Position numbers and translations under genes: made by a program. This document shows positions 1 through 8,188 of a stretch of DNA of 17,904 nt, piece by piece. Each line of letters begins with the position of its first letter. Within the stretch, counting starts at the first letter, position 1. Source of the stretch: an uncultured Ideonella sp. (GTDB taxonomy: Bacteria > Pseudomonadota > Gammaproteobacteria > Burkholderiales > Burkholderiaceae); the NCBI GenBank assembly GCA_946479475.1, contig CAMLGG010000092.1, positions 1 to 17,904 on the forward strand, given 5' to 3'. A model generated the notes under the pieces. The model worked only from the letters and a program-made list of their open reading frames with translations, had not been told where the DNA came from and searched no databases.

Positions 1-1198
1 TTACTGCTTCTCGAACGCGGTGTTGGCCACCACCTTGCCCCAGCCGTCGGTGCTCATGGCCCAACTGCTCGGCCTGGTCCAGCAGGGCCTTGGCGCGCGG
101 GTTGTTGCGACGCAGCTGCAACCACGCCAAGCGGACAATGCAGCTGGCGTACTCCTCGACGGCCCGCATGCGGTCAGGATGTGTCGCCTCGCCGATGATC
201 CGCCGCAGGCAGTCGACCGCTTCCTCGTAGCAGGCGAAGGCCCGGTCACGGTCGCGCGTCTCGTGAAAGCGCGCCAGAGCCGCATGGGCGACGCCCAGGA
301 GCAAAGGATCGGCGAGGTCGTGCGCTTGCCGCAGGGCGCGACGCAGGGTCTCCTCCTCGCGCGCACTCTCATGCCGATAGCGCCAGATCTGTGCGCGGCG
401 CAGCGAGAACTCGAATCGCTCGGACGGTGACAGGGCCGTCTCGGCCTCGAAGGCTTCCAGCAGAGCGTCGCTCTCGGGCGACCCGGCGACTTCGGTGCCA
501 TGGTGATGCAGCGCGTCGAAGAAGCCCGCCGGGTCTTGTGCCTGCCAGAAGTGCCACAACGCATCCTCCACCCTGGCGGCGAGCAGAGCCGCTCGGGCCT
601 GTGCACGGTGCCACTGCGGCCAGCCGCCAGCGGGGGGCGGCAAGAGCCGGAGCTCGGCGTTCGCTGCCCGGCGCAACAGCAGTTTCTGCAGTCCGGTGGG
701 GGCCGGTTCGGCAAAAACATCGACAAACTGGCGGCGTCCCTTGTCCAGGTAGCGGTAGAGCGTGCTGTGCCCCACCGCCCACAGGCCGCACAGGTTCTCG
801 ATCGGGGCTTCCTCCGTGCGCCGGTGGTAGCGCGCAGGGAATGACGGCACCGCCAGGAAGCCATGGTGGCAGGCAGTGGCAAGCAGGGGCCGCCAGCTTG
901 TACTCGCCAGCCACGCATGGTCGTCGATGCCCTCGAGGCCCGGGAGTCGATCCGGCCGCAGCTGCGACAGACCCCAGCGCATCAACACCAGCAGCGACAG
1001 CGTGACCCGGCGCGGTGCCGGAGGCAGATCGCCGACGGTGCCCATCACCGTATCCAGCCATTGCGTGGCGAGCAGGCGGCGCAAGCTCGCGTGGCGATCG
1101 GGCAACTCGCCCAGGCTGCCACGCCGGTGGGCATTCAGGCCCGCGACGAGCAGTGCTTCGACCGTCCGGCGGGAGATGTGCGAGCGAGGCGAGGGCAT
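1..1198 (-). CDS. Unrecognised protein with HTH-like segment and TPR-like C-terminus; open at left edge, probable frameshift near its 3' end
   Basis: An uninterrupted frame of 399 codons starts at the ATG at 1198, preceded by a GAGG ribosome site and an in-frame TGA four codons upstream, and leaves the window at position 1. I do not recognise the family. Residues 1-120 are helical and rich in Leu and Arg. Residues about 128-162 (IENLCGLWAVGHSTLYRYLDK core) resemble a helix-turn-helix followed by a basic helix. Residues about 195-380 form Ala/Leu/Arg-rich helical pairs resembling TPR repeats (for example AFACYEEAVDCLRRI). Third-position G/C is strong up to about codon 380 and then collapses. 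Between 57 and 1 the adjacent frame takes over with G/C at essentially every third position and ends in TAA at 3-1. The natural protein therefore probably ends at position 1 through a one-base shift. It lies head to head with the peptidase gene at 1398, so a regulatory or partner role is possible but unproven. Confidence 0.6.
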   Translation of the reverse strand, partial: MPSPRSHISRRTVEALLVAGLNAHRRGSLGELPDRHASLRRLLATQWLDTVMGTVGDLPPAPRRVTLSLLVLMRWGLSQLRPDRLPGLEGIDDHAWLASTSWRPLLATACHHGFLAVPSFPARYHRRTEEAPIENLCGLWAVGHSTLYRYLDKGRRQFVDVFAEPAPTGLQKLLLRRAANAELRLLPPPAGGWPQWHRAQARAALLAARVEDALWHFWQAQDPAGFFDALHHHGTEVAGSPESDALLEAFEAETALSPSERFEFSLRRAQIWRYRHESAREEETLRRALRQAHDLADPLLLGVAHAALARFHETRDRDRAFACYEEAVDCLRRIIGEATHPDRMRAVEEYASCIVRLAWLQLRRNNPRAKALLDQAEQLGHEHRRLGQGGGQHRVREAV

Positions 1199-1397
1199 AC
1201 GACTGCCTCAGTCTAGGGGGGCGAGCGGCGGCCCGGACGCGAATCGTTCAGCGATCGTCTGGCGACGGCGGCTTTCAGCGCTCCAGACATGCGTGGGGAT
1301 GGTAATGGCTGCGACGTAAGGTGCGAGTGCCGTTGCGCGCCGCGACTGCAGGTGCCTGCTCGCGCCCATTCATCCAACCCATGAGGAGAACACCGCC

Positions 1398-3014
1398 ATG
1401 AGCCTACCCAATCTTTCCGACACCGGGACCCGAACCGAAGGTGTGGTGCTGGCTGTCTATGCCCCCTTTGGTTCCGACGAAGTGCTGAGCAGTTTCCCCG
1501 ACAACCTCACGACTTCGGTGCAGGCCCATCCGCTGGTCGCTGCGCTGAAAGGGGTGGCCCAGGCGGGTGTCCACGTCGTGGCCCTGATCGACCGGGTGGA
1601 AGACAACTCCTGGCTGGTCGACATCCCGGCAGGGCAGCCCGAAGCGATCCAGATCGTCTCCCGATGGAAGCATGACTTCTCCTCGGAGCGCACGCTGGCC
1701 GGCCTGATCGCCCAGGCGCACGAGCGCTGCCCGCGGGCGGCCCTGGTCCTCGCCCTGGAGGGCCACGGCGCGGGGTACCTGCCTGACGTGAACCGGCGTA
1801 ACCTGACCTGGAGCCGGGCGACCGAGACGGGGAAGTTCGAGTGGCACTTCTCGGACAAGGACTGCGCACCCGTGCATTCGGATGGCAGCCCGGTGTTGCC
1901 CGGCGGCTTCCCGGGATTGCCCGGTGGCTTTCCCGGCCTGCCCGCCAACAGCACCTACCTGTCCACATGGCAGCTGGGCGAAGCCCTCCGAATGGCCCGC
2001 GACCTGGGCGCTCCTCGCGCCGGGGTGATCCACTTCAACAACTGCTTCAACCTGTCGGTCGAGGTGCTGCATACCGTGGCGCCGTACGGCGTCTGCGCCG
2101 CCGGCTACAGCAACTACAACTTCTTCACCTCCGGCGCAGCGTACCCGGCGGTCTTCCAGCGACTGCAGCAGGCTGGCACGGCGACGTGCCAGCAATTGGC
2201 CGCCTGGTTCGCCGAGGAGAACCACAAGGCGCTGACCGCCAAGCCGCGCCATCCCACGGTGGGCGGAGTGGTCGAGCTTTCGCGCATGGCCGGCATTGCC
2301 GACGGCGTGGACCGCCTGTCCGATGCCTTGCTCAAGGCCTTGCAGGGCGCCGCGCCCGGTGATCGACCCCTTCTGGTCGGCCTGATCCGCCAGGCCATCC
2401 TGGACGCCCAGCAATACGACTCCGAGCCCGGCTGGGACCTGGAGGCGCCCGACCAGCTCACCGACCTGCGCAGCCTGGCCGCGATGCTGCAAAAGCAGGC
2501 CGCGGGCTACCCGGCCATCCAGAACGAGGCCGCCGGGCTCGTCAAGCTGTTGGACGGGATCAAGGCCTATGGCGACGACGACGTGCCTTGGATGGACGAG
2601 ACGAACATCATCCGCTGGGATTTCCGCTCGCCCCTGCTCGCGATGAACATCTTCCTGCCGGATCCGCTGCGCGACGGCGTCTGGGATTGGCGCTCGACCT
2701 ACTACGTCGACGTGAACCCGGACCAGAAGGCGCCGCTGCAGCGGGGAGTGATCGACTTCCTCAAGGACACCACCTGGGTCGACTTCCTCGTCGAGTACCA
2801 CAAGGACGTGCCCTTCAAGTCCTTCCACGTCGGCTCCATCCCGCGCCTGCCGGGCTTCAATCCGCGGGCCGAGCCGGTGCCGCCGGAGGGCAAGCCGCCG
2901 GGCGGTGGGGAGGACGGTGGCGACCGTTGCGGCCGGCCGCGCCAGCCCTGGCCGCTGGGCGCGATCGCGCGCCGGCTGCTCGCCTGGCTGGAGCGGCACG
3001 GGGAGCGCACCTGA
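1398..3014 (+). CDS. Clostripain-like (peptidase C11) cysteine peptidase
   Basis: The 538-residue protein has no signal peptide or membrane span, so it is probably cytoplasmic. The start is fixed by GAGGAGAA upstream of the ATG. The N-terminus reads as a clostripain-type caspase fold: strand VVLAVYAPFG, strand VHVVALIDRVEDNSW (58-72), strand ALVLALEGHGAG (115-126) supplying the likely catalytic His123, and VIHFNNCFNLSVEVLH (210-225) supplying the likely catalytic Cys216. Family C11 members cleave after basic residues and often self-process; whether this one does is not visible. Between His and Cys lies an unusual tandem LPGGFPG repeat (167-180). Residues 300-480 are a helical region followed by an aromatic-rich C-terminal domain. 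The last 40 residues are Gly/Pro-rich and then a cationic amphipathic helix. Downstream is a strong hairpin; upstream is a divergent HTH/TPR-like gene. A broader caspase-clan relative is the main alternative. Confidence 0.72.
   Translation: MSLPNLSDTGTRTEGVVLAVYAPFGSDEVLSSFPDNLTTSVQAHPLVAALKGVAQAGVHVVALIDRVEDNSWLVDIPAGQPEAIQIVSRWKHDFSSERTLAGLIAQAHERCPRAALVLALEGHGAGYLPDVNRRNLTWSRATETGKFEWHFSDKDCAPVHSDGSPVLPGGFPGLPGGFPGLPANSTYLSTWQLGEALRMARDLGAPRAGVIHFNNCFNLSVEVLHTVAPYGVCAAGYSNYNFFTSGAAYPAVFQRLQQAGTATCQQLAAWFAEENHKALTAKPRHPTVGGVVELSRMAGIADGVDRLSDALLKALQGAAPGDRPLLVGLIRQAILDAQQYDSEPGWDLEAPDQLTDLRSLAAMLQKQAAGYPAIQNEAAGLVKLLDGIKAYGDDDVPWMDETNIIRWDFRSPLLAMNIFLPDPLRDGVWDWRSTYYVDVNPDQKAPLQRGVIDFLKDTTWVDFLVEYHKDVPFKSFHVGSIPRLPGFNPRAEPVPPEGKPPGGGEDGGDRCGRPRQPWPLGAIARRLLAWLERHGERT
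1896..1937 (+). repeat. Two tandem 21-bp units encoding LPGGFPG inside the peptidase gene
   Basis: Units at 1896-1916 and 1917-1937 encode identical LPGGFPG heptapeptides, followed by a partial LP. The four base differences between the units (unit positions 9, 15, 18 and 21) are all at third codon positions and silent. The repeat lies in the loop between the putative catalytic His and Cys. Confidence 0.85.
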
Positions 3015-3103
3015 AATTAGGGGGGTGGATGGCCGCCCTATCGTCTGGTTTTCGTCTTGTCTCTTGAGCCGATCGACGCCTGGCGTGCATCGAAACGGGA
3101 AGG

Positions 3104-3132
3104 CCGGCACGGTGCAATCCACACCGTGCCGG
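3104..3132 (+). other. Strong 11-bp perfect hairpin between the peptidase and the small-gene pair
   Basis: The arms CCGGCACGGTG (3104-3114) and CACCGTGCCGG (3122-3132) are perfectly complementary around the 7-base loop CAATCCA. The hairpin lies 90 bases after the peptidase stop and 84 bases before the next start. There is no T-tract after it, so it may be a terminator without a tract, an mRNA-stabilising element or a protein-binding palindrome. Confidence 0.6.
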
Positions 3133-3216
3133 ACGGGAATCCCGCCGGCCCGCCAGGCCAGGCGCCGCCCCACGCGGCACCGATCACTGCAGATTGCACA
3201 GGAAGGAAGAGAGACC

Positions 3217-3549
3217 ATGAACACGCTCGAAGACATGCTGCTCGCCGAACAGGCCCGCTGCCGCCAGCTGGCCCGCGAGTACGCCGAGCTCGGCACCGCC
3301 GCCGCCTTCGCCCGCGCCCTCATCGAGGAGTGCCTGCGTGCCGCCGAGGAGGCCATCCAGTCCAGGCACCTGGTCGCCATGCAGCGGGTGCTCGAACGGC
3401 TGCTGCGCTTCCAGACGCTGAACCACCTGGCCATCCAGATCTCGCACGGCACCCAGCAGGCGGCCCCGGCCCAGCGCCAGCCCTCGGCCTGGCAGCGCCG
3501 GCCGGTGCGGATGCAGGAGCAGTTCTTCACCTGGACGCGAGCCGCGTGA
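3217..3549 (+). CDS. Small all-helical hypothetical protein
   Basis: This encodes 110 residues. The ATG at 3217 is chosen because the purine-rich Shine-Dalgarno stretch GGAAGGAAGAGAG lies just upstream and good codon bias begins here; the frame is open further upstream without coding character. Residues 1-75 are Ala/Glu/Arg/Leu-rich and should form long helices, perhaps a helical hairpin or coiled coil, with Cys15 and Cys38. Residues 76-110 are Gln/Pro/Arg-rich and probably disordered, ending in an aromatic stretch (QEQFFTWTRAA). There is no signal peptide or membrane span. I recognise no family. It is followed after 12 bases by a small membrane protein gene, so the two are probably co-transcribed. 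Confidence 0.6.
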   Translation: MNTLEDMLLAEQARCRQLAREYAELGTAAAFARALIEECLRAAEEAIQSRHLVAMQRVLERLLRFQTLNHLAIQISHGTQQAAPAQRQPSAWQRRPVRMQEQFFTWTRAA

Positions 3550-3561
3550 GCCGGGGCTGCC

Positions 3562-3747
3562 ATGAACGCATTGCTCACACCCGAAATGGCGGTCTGGGCG
3601 CCCGAAGACGCCGTGCCCGACCAGCCCGAGCAGGCCCTCGCGGCGGCCGACCGCCAGGCGGCGCGGCTCGGCGGGGTGGTGGTCGCGGTCGCGCTGATGT
3701 CGGCCCTGGCCGCCACGGTGCTTTCGCTGTTCCCGATCGCTGGATGA
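3562..3747 (+). CDS. Small single-span membrane protein, hypothetical
   Basis: This 61-residue protein has a soluble acidic and Ala-rich N-terminus (residues 1-35) and one hydrophobic segment at about 38-59 ([20 protein letters not shown]) ending almost at the C-terminus, as in a tail-anchored inner-membrane protein. It starts 12 bases after the stop of the helical protein at 3217-3549, suggesting co-translation. No family is recognised. A small tail-anchored partner for the helical protein is one reading. The short length keeps confidence moderate. Confidence 0.5.
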   Translation: MNALLTPEMAVWAPEDAVPDQPEQALAAADRQAARLGGVVVAVALMSALAATVLSLFPIAG

Positions 3748-3865
3748 ATATCGACGCTGTCTGAACGACGCTGACAGGGAGAGAGACCGGGGCGGACGCG
3801 TCACAAGCGCGCCGCCCCGCGTCCATAGAATCCCGGGGTTTCCCTCCATCACCGGACGCCCCGCC

Positions 3866-5095
3866 ATGCCCGTCAATCTCGCCGCCCCCGATCCGACTTC
3901 CCTCGCGCCCGTCGCCGGGGTGAGCCTGGGCATCGCCGAAGCCGGCATCCGCAAGGCCAATCGCAAGGACCTGGTCGTCGTGGAGCTGGCCGAGGGCGCG
4001 GCCGTCGCCGGCGTCTTCACCAGCAACCGCTTCTGCGCCGCGCCGGTGCAGGTCTGCCGCGAGCACCTGGCCGGCGGCCAAGGCATCCGCGCCATCCTCG
4101 TCAACACCGGCAATGCGAACGCCGGCACCGGCGCCGACGGCTTGGCCCGCGCCCGCCGCAGCTGCGCCGCGCTCGCCTCGCACCTGGGCATCGCGCCCGA
4201 GCAGGTGCTGCCTTTTTCCACCGGCGTGATCATGGAGACGCTGCCGGTCGACCGCATCGAGGCGGGCCTGGCCGCCGCGCTGGCCGATCGTTCGCCGGCG
4301 AACTGGGCCCGGGCCGCTGAAGGCATCATGACGACGGACACGCTGCCCAAGGCCGCCTCGCGCACCTTGACGATCGGCGGGCGCGAGGTCCACGTGACCG
4401 GCATCTCCAAGGGCGCCGGCATGATCCGGCCCAACATGGCGACCATGCTCGGCTTCGTCGCCACCGATGCCGTGGTCGAAGCCGGCCTGCTGCCGGGGCT
4501 GGTGAAGGCCGCGGCGGACGAGTCCTTCAACCGCATCACCATCGACGGCGACACCTCGACCAACGACTCCTTCGTGCTGATCGCGACGAACCAGGCCGGC
4601 CACCCGCCCATCACTTCGCTCTCGAGCCCCGAGGGCCAGGCGCTGCAGGCGGCCGTTTTCGAGGTGGCCCGCGAGCTGGCCCAGGCGATCGTGCGCGACG
4701 GCGAGGGCGCGACCAAGTTCATCACCGTCCGCGTCGAAGGCGGTCGCAACGAAGCCGAGTGCCAGCAGGTGGCCTACGCCATCGCCCACTCGCCGCTCGT
4801 CAAGACGGCCTTTTTCGCGAGCGACCCGAATCTCGGCCGCATCCTCGCAGCCGTGGGCTATGCCGGCATCACGGACCTGGACCAGTCGCTCATCGACCTG
4901 TACCTCGACGACGTGCACGTCGCGCGAGAAGGCGGCCGCCATCCCGCCTACCGCGAGGAGGACGGCCAGCGCGTGATGAAGCAGCCCGAGATCACGGTGC
5001 GGGTGGACCTGCACCGCGGCAGCGCGAGCGCGACGGTGTGGACCTGCGACCTCTCGCACGACTACGTCAGCATCAACGCCGACTACCGGTCCTGA
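3866..5095 (+). CDS. argJ: Bifunctional glutamate N-acetyltransferase / amino-acid acetyltransferase ArgJ
   Basis: ArgJ moves the acetyl group from N-acetylornithine to glutamate, recycling it in cyclic arginine biosynthesis; the bifunctional forms also use acetyl-CoA. The 409-residue length is typical for the family. The precursor cleaves itself into alpha and beta chains before a conserved Thr. Here the motif [16 protein letters not shown] (182-197) places that nucleophile at Thr193, with cleavage after Ala192. Other family signatures are [11 protein letters not shown] (51-61), NTGNANAGTG (80-89), the oxyanion-hole region STGVIME (118-124), and [10 protein letters not shown] in the beta chain. 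The ending [10 protein letters not shown] matches the family. It is cytoplasmic. A 118-base spacer separates it from the preceding small gene and 84 bases from the importer operon, so it probably has its own promoter. Whether it accepts acetyl-CoA cannot be read from the sequence. Confidence 0.97.
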   Translation: MPVNLAAPDPTSLAPVAGVSLGIAEAGIRKANRKDLVVVELAEGAAVAGVFTSNRFCAAPVQVCREHLAGGQGIRAILVNTGNANAGTGADGLARARRSCAALASHLGIAPEQVLPFSTGVIMETLPVDRIEAGLAAALADRSPANWARAAEGIMTTDTLPKAASRTLTIGGREVHVTGISKGAGMIRPNMATMLGFVATDAVVEAGLLPGLVKAAADESFNRITIDGDTSTNDSFVLIATNQAGHPPITSLSSPEGQALQAAVFEVARELAQAIVRDGEGATKFITVRVEGGRNEAECQQVAYAIAHSPLVKTAFFASDPNLGRILAAVGYAGITDLDQSLIDLYLDDVHVAREGGRHPAYREEDGQRVMKQPEITVRVDLHRGSASATVWTCDLSHDYVSINADYRS

Positions 5096-5155
5096 GCCGG
5101 CGCGGCAAGGCCGAAAGCCGCATCAGCATCTTCAGCCCGTTGCTCCTATAGTCGC

Positions 5156-5173
5156 CTCTCCACCAATGGAGAG
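5156..5173 (+). promoter_or_regulatory. Hairpin that would pair with the Shine-Dalgarno site of the binding-protein gene
   Basis: CTCTCCA (5156-5162) and TGGAGAG (5167-5173) are perfectly complementary around CCAA. The right arm contains the GGAGAG ribosome site for the ATG at 5180, so folding would hide it. Whether the fold controls translation is inference. Confidence 0.45.
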
Positions 5174-5179
5174 CAGACC

Positions 5180-6007
5180 ATGAAGAAGAGCATCCGATTG
5201 CTGGCCGCGGCGTTCGTGGCGGCCCTCGCGCCCCTGGCCGCTCACGCCGACCAGGTCGCCGACGTCAAGGCCAAGGGCGAGCTCGTCTGCGGCGTGCTGG
5301 GCACCGACGACCCCTTCAGCTTCGTCGACCCGAAGTCGCGCGAGATCGTCGGCTACGAGGTCGACCTGTGCAACGCGATCGCCAAGAAGCTGGGCGTGAA
5401 GACCTCGCTCAAGCAGCTCGCCGTGGCTGCCCGCGTGCCCGAGCTCCAGCAGGGGCGGGTCGACATCCTCGCCGCCTCGCTCACGCACAACAAGGAGCGG
5501 GAGGCCCTGATCGACTTCTCGCTGTCGACCTTCATCACCGGCCAGAAGGTCATGACCAAGAAGGCCAGCGGCATCACCGAGCCCTCGCAGCTGGCCGGCA
5601 AGAAGGTGCTCACCGTCAAGGGCTCCACGATGGAGCAGAACATCAAGAAGGCCGTGCCCGCAGCCGAGATCGTCTCCTTCGACAACAGCCCGCAGGCCTT
5701 CCTCGCGCTGCAGCAGGGCAAGGGCGTGGCGTACGTGAACGACGAGACTTCGCTGATCGACGATTTCAGCAAGCTCGGCCCGGCGCAGAAAGACTACGTG
5801 ATCCTGCCCGCCAGCATCAGCACCGAGCACCTCGCGCTCGGCCTGAAGAAGGGCGAGGCCGGCATGAAGACGCTGGTCGATGGCGTGCTGCGCGACATGG
5901 AGAAGTCAGGCGAGGCCGACAAGCTCTTCGCCAAGTGGTTCGGCCCGCAGACCAAGATGAAGTTCCCGTCGCGGCCCTTCAAGTACGAGACCGACAAGAT
6001 CGATTGA
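5180..6007 (+). CDS. Polar amino acid ABC transporter, periplasmic substrate-binding protein (GltI-like)
   Basis: This 275-residue family 3 solute-binding protein captures an amino acid in the periplasm and delivers it to the permease pair encoded next. A Sec signal peptide is clear: MKKSIR, a hydrophobic stretch, and AHA at 21-23 with likely cleavage before Asp24. Lobe motifs include DDPFSF (43-48), GYEVDLCNAIAKKLG (58-72), VPELQQGRVDILAASLT and REALIDFS. The C-terminal MEKSGEADKLFAKWFGPQTKMKF resembles the end of glutamate/aspartate binding proteins such as E. coli GltI. Cys37 and Cys64 could form a disulfide. Ligand by similarity is glutamate/aspartate or a related polar amino acid; the sequence does not settle it. 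The gene is first in a four-gene operon, and its ribosome site lies in a small hairpin. Confidence 0.93.
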   Translation: MKKSIRLLAAAFVAALAPLAAHADQVADVKAKGELVCGVLGTDDPFSFVDPKSREIVGYEVDLCNAIAKKLGVKTSLKQLAVAARVPELQQGRVDILAASLTHNKEREALIDFSLSTFITGQKVMTKKASGITEPSQLAGKKVLTVKGSTMEQNIKKAVPAAEIVSFDNSPQAFLALQQGKGVAYVNDETSLIDDFSKLGPAQKDYVILPASISTEHLALGLKKGEAGMKTLVDGVLRDMEKSGEADKLFAKWFGPQTKMKFPSRPFKYETDKID

Positions 6008-6019
6008 CGCCGCCGCGGC

Positions 6020-6718
6020 ATGGCGGATTTCGACCTGGCCCTGCTGACCACGGGGCCCTACCACGCGCAGCTGGTCGCGGGCTTCTGGCTCTCGCTCAAG
6101 CTCGCGGCCGGCACGCTGGTGCTGGCGCTGCCCCTGGCGCTGGTGGTCGCGGTGCTGCGCCTGACGCCTTCGCGCCTGCTGTCGGGCCTGGGCTTCGGCT
6201 TCGTCGAGGCGATCCGCAACGTGCCGCTGCTGGCGCACATCCTGTTCTGGTACTTCGGCGCGCCCGAGCTGCTGCCGGAGGGCCTCAAGCAGTGGCTGTA
6301 CCAAGGGAACATCGAGGTCGCGGCCGCGGTGATCGCCCTCACGCTCTACACCGCGGCCTACATGTCCGAGGACATCCGCAGCGGCGTGCGCAGCGTGCCG
6401 CGCGAGCAGCTCGAGGCGGCGCGCGCGCTGGGCTTCGGGTTCTTCGCCAGCATGCGGCTGGTCGTGCTGCCGCAGGCCTTGCGCATCACCGTGCCGCCAC
6501 TCATCTCGCAGACGCTGAGCCTGTGGAAGAACACCAGCATGGCGATGGTGGTGGGCGTGGCCGAGCTGCTCTACCAGGCGCAGCAGGTCGAGAGCGCGAC
6601 CTTCCGCAGCTTCGAGTCCTTCGCCTTCGCGACGGTCTCCTACCTGCTCGTGTCGCTGTTGATCACGGGCCTCGCGGTGTCCTACGAGCACCGCGTGCAC
6701 GGTGCACGTCACCACTGA
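6020..6718 (+). CDS. Amino acid ABC transporter permease (GltJ-like)
   Basis: This 232-residue inner-membrane permease of the HisM/GltJ type forms one half of the translocation channel. It has about five hydrophobic spans (roughly 20-45, 60-80, 95-120, 150-175 and 200-222). The EAA loop that contacts the ATPase is visible as REQLEAARALGFGFFASMRLVVLPQAL, and the family motif EAIRNVPLLAHILFWYF precedes it. The gene starts 12 bases after the binding-protein stop. The next permease gene begins immediately after its TGA. The paired, non-identical permeases suggest a heterodimeric channel. Confidence 0.93.
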   Translation: MADFDLALLTTGPYHAQLVAGFWLSLKLAAGTLVLALPLALVVAVLRLTPSRLLSGLGFGFVEAIRNVPLLAHILFWYFGAPELLPEGLKQWLYQGNIEVAAAVIALTLYTAAYMSEDIRSGVRSVPREQLEAARALGFGFFASMRLVVLPQALRITVPPLISQTLSLWKNTSMAMVVGVAELLYQAQQVESATFRSFESFAFATVSYLLVSLLITGLAVSYEHRVHGARHH

Positions 6719-6719
6719 C

Positions 6720-7442
6720 ATGGCAGAGCTGATCCAGGACTACTGGCTCTACTTCCTGGTCGGCCAGTACCCCAACGGCCCGCTGGGCGGCCTGGCCCTG
6801 ACGCTGGTGCTCGCGTCGCTCGGCTTGCTGCTCGCCTTCCCCATCGGCCTCGCCCTGGCCCTCGCGCGCGTGAGCCCGATCCGCGCGCTGCGCTGGCCGG
6901 CGATGGGCCTGATCTACGTGGTGCGCGGCACGCCGCTGCTGATGGTGGTGTTCTGGGCCTACTTCCTGATCCCGAGCCTCACCGGCGTCAAGACCAGCCA
7001 GTTCGCCACGATGCTGGCGGCGCTGGTCGTCTTCGACGGCGCCTACCTCGCGGAGATCATGCGCGCCGGCATCCAGGGCTTGCCCAAGGGCCAGATGGAA
7101 AGCGCGCGCTCCTGCGGCCTGAGCTGGCTGCAGGCCATGCGGCTGGTGATCCTGCCGCAGGCGCTGCGCAACATGCTGCCCTCGCTCATCAACCAGTTCG
7201 TCTCGACGATCAAGGAGACCTCGCTGGGCTACGTGGTGAGCCTGGCCGAGGTGTCCTTCATCGCCTCGCAGATCAGCGCGCAGGTGCTGACCCGCCCCGC
7301 CGAGATCTACGGCGTGCTGGCGCTGACCTACTTCATCCTGTGCTTCGGGCTTTCGCGCTGGGCCTTCTGGCTCGAGCGCCGGCTCGCGCGCCGCCGCACG
7401 ACCGTGCCGGCGGCCGAACAACCTCCGGTGCCCGCCGCATGA
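6720..7442 (+). CDS. Amino acid ABC transporter permease (GltK-like)
   Basis: This is the second inner-membrane permease, 240 residues from the ATG at 6720, one base after the upstream stop. A GTG at 6702 would add six residues and overlap the previous gene; neither start has a clear ribosome site, and ATG is preferred because translational coupling fits. The EAA loop reads [28 protein letters not shown]. The family motif [22 protein letters not shown] lies before it and [16 protein letters not shown] after it. The C-terminus is a short basic cytoplasmic tail ([10 protein letters not shown]). The stop overlaps the ATPase start as ATGA. Confidence 0.93.
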   Translation: MAELIQDYWLYFLVGQYPNGPLGGLALTLVLASLGLLLAFPIGLALALARVSPIRALRWPAMGLIYVVRGTPLLMVVFWAYFLIPSLTGVKTSQFATMLAALVVFDGAYLAEIMRAGIQGLPKGQMESARSCGLSWLQAMRLVILPQALRNMLPSLINQFVSTIKETSLGYVVSLAEVSFIASQISAQVLTRPAEIYGVLALTYFILCFGLSRWAFWLERRLARRRTTVPAAEQPPVPAA

Positions 7443-8188
7443 TCGAGCTGCAGTCCGTCAACAAGTGGTTCGGCGATTACCACGCCCTGGTCGAAGTGAG
7501 CGGCGCCGTCGCGAAGGGGCAGGTGGTCGTGGTGTGCGGGCCCTCGGGCTCCGGCAAGTCGACGCTGATCCGCACGCTGAACCGGCTGGAGCTCATCCAG
7601 TCGGGGCGCATCACGATCGATGGGCAGGACATCCACGCTCCGGGCCTCGACATCAACGAGTTCCGCTCGCACATCGGCTTCGTCTTCCAGCAGTTCAACC
7701 TGTTCCCGCACCTGTCGGCGCTGGGCAACTGCACCCTCGCGCCGATCCAGCTTCGACGCGTGAAGCCGGCCGAGGCGCGCGAGCGCGCGATGGCCCTGCT
7801 GGAGCGCGTGGGCCTGGCCCACAAGGCGAACGCCATGCCGCACGAGCTTTCGGGCGGCCAGCAGCAGCGGGTGGCGATCGCGCGGGCGCTGGCGATGCAG
7901 CCGCCGCTGATGCTTTTCGACGAGCCCACGAGCGCGCTCGATCCGGAGATGGTGGGCGAGGTGCTGCTGGTGATGCGCGACCTGGCGCGCGACGGCATGA
8001 CCATGGTCTGCGTCACGCACGAGATGGGCTTTGCGCGGGAGGTTGCCGACCGCGTCTGGTTCATGGACGCAGGCCAGGTGCTCGAGCAGGCCGAGCCGGC
8101 CGAGTTCTTCAACCGCCCGCAGCATCCGCGGGCGAAGAAGTTCCTGTCGGACATCCGCTCCCCGTTCGAACAGGGCGAGCGCGGCTGA
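7439..8188 (+). CDS. Amino acid ABC transporter ATP-binding protein (GltL/ArtP-like)
   Basis: This 249-residue cytoplasmic ATPase drives the importer. All nucleotide-binding motifs are present: Walker [10 protein letters not shown] (34-42), Q-loop [10 protein letters not shown] (82-91), signature ELSGGQQQR (136-144), Walker B LMLFDEP (157-163), D-loop SALD, and the switch His194 in [16 protein letters not shown] and [14 protein letters not shown] are typical of the polar amino acid importer subfamily. The ATG at 7439 overlaps the permease stop (ATGA); an open frame upstream has no coding support. The stop at 8186-8188 abuts the stop of the convergent bactofilin gene. Confidence 0.95.
   Translation: MIELQSVNKWFGDYHALVEVSGAVAKGQVVVVCGPSGSGKSTLIRTLNRLELIQSGRITIDGQDIHAPGLDINEFRSHIGFVFQQFNLFPHLSALGNCTLAPIQLRRVKPAEARERAMALLERVGLAHKANAMPHELSGGQQQRVAIARALAMQPPLMLFDEPTSALDPEMVGEVLLVMRDLARDGMTMVCVTHEMGFAREVADRVWFMDAGQVLEQAEPAEFFNRPQHPRAKKFLSDIRSPFEQGERG

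Noticed and set aside
1..918. 305-codon minus-strand frame ending in TAA at position 1
   Set aside because: Only its last ~18 codons show coding bias; the rest is a shadow of the 399-codon frame one base over, with Arg/Ser/Pro-rich translation.
1404..3716. 770-codon minus-strand open frame opposite the peptidase and small genes
   Set aside because: It is a long stop-free shadow typical of GC-rich DNA. Plus-strand genes there have ribosome sites and recognisable motifs; this frame has neither.
3184..5059. Long minus-strand frames (521 and 494 codons) opposite argJ
   Set aside because: They are exactly antisense to the unmistakable argJ reading frame and have no protein-like features.
5124..5152. 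TATAGT at 5147 as -10 box of the amino acid importer promoter
   Set aside because: The -35 position (CAGCAT) is poor; the box alone is not enough evidence.
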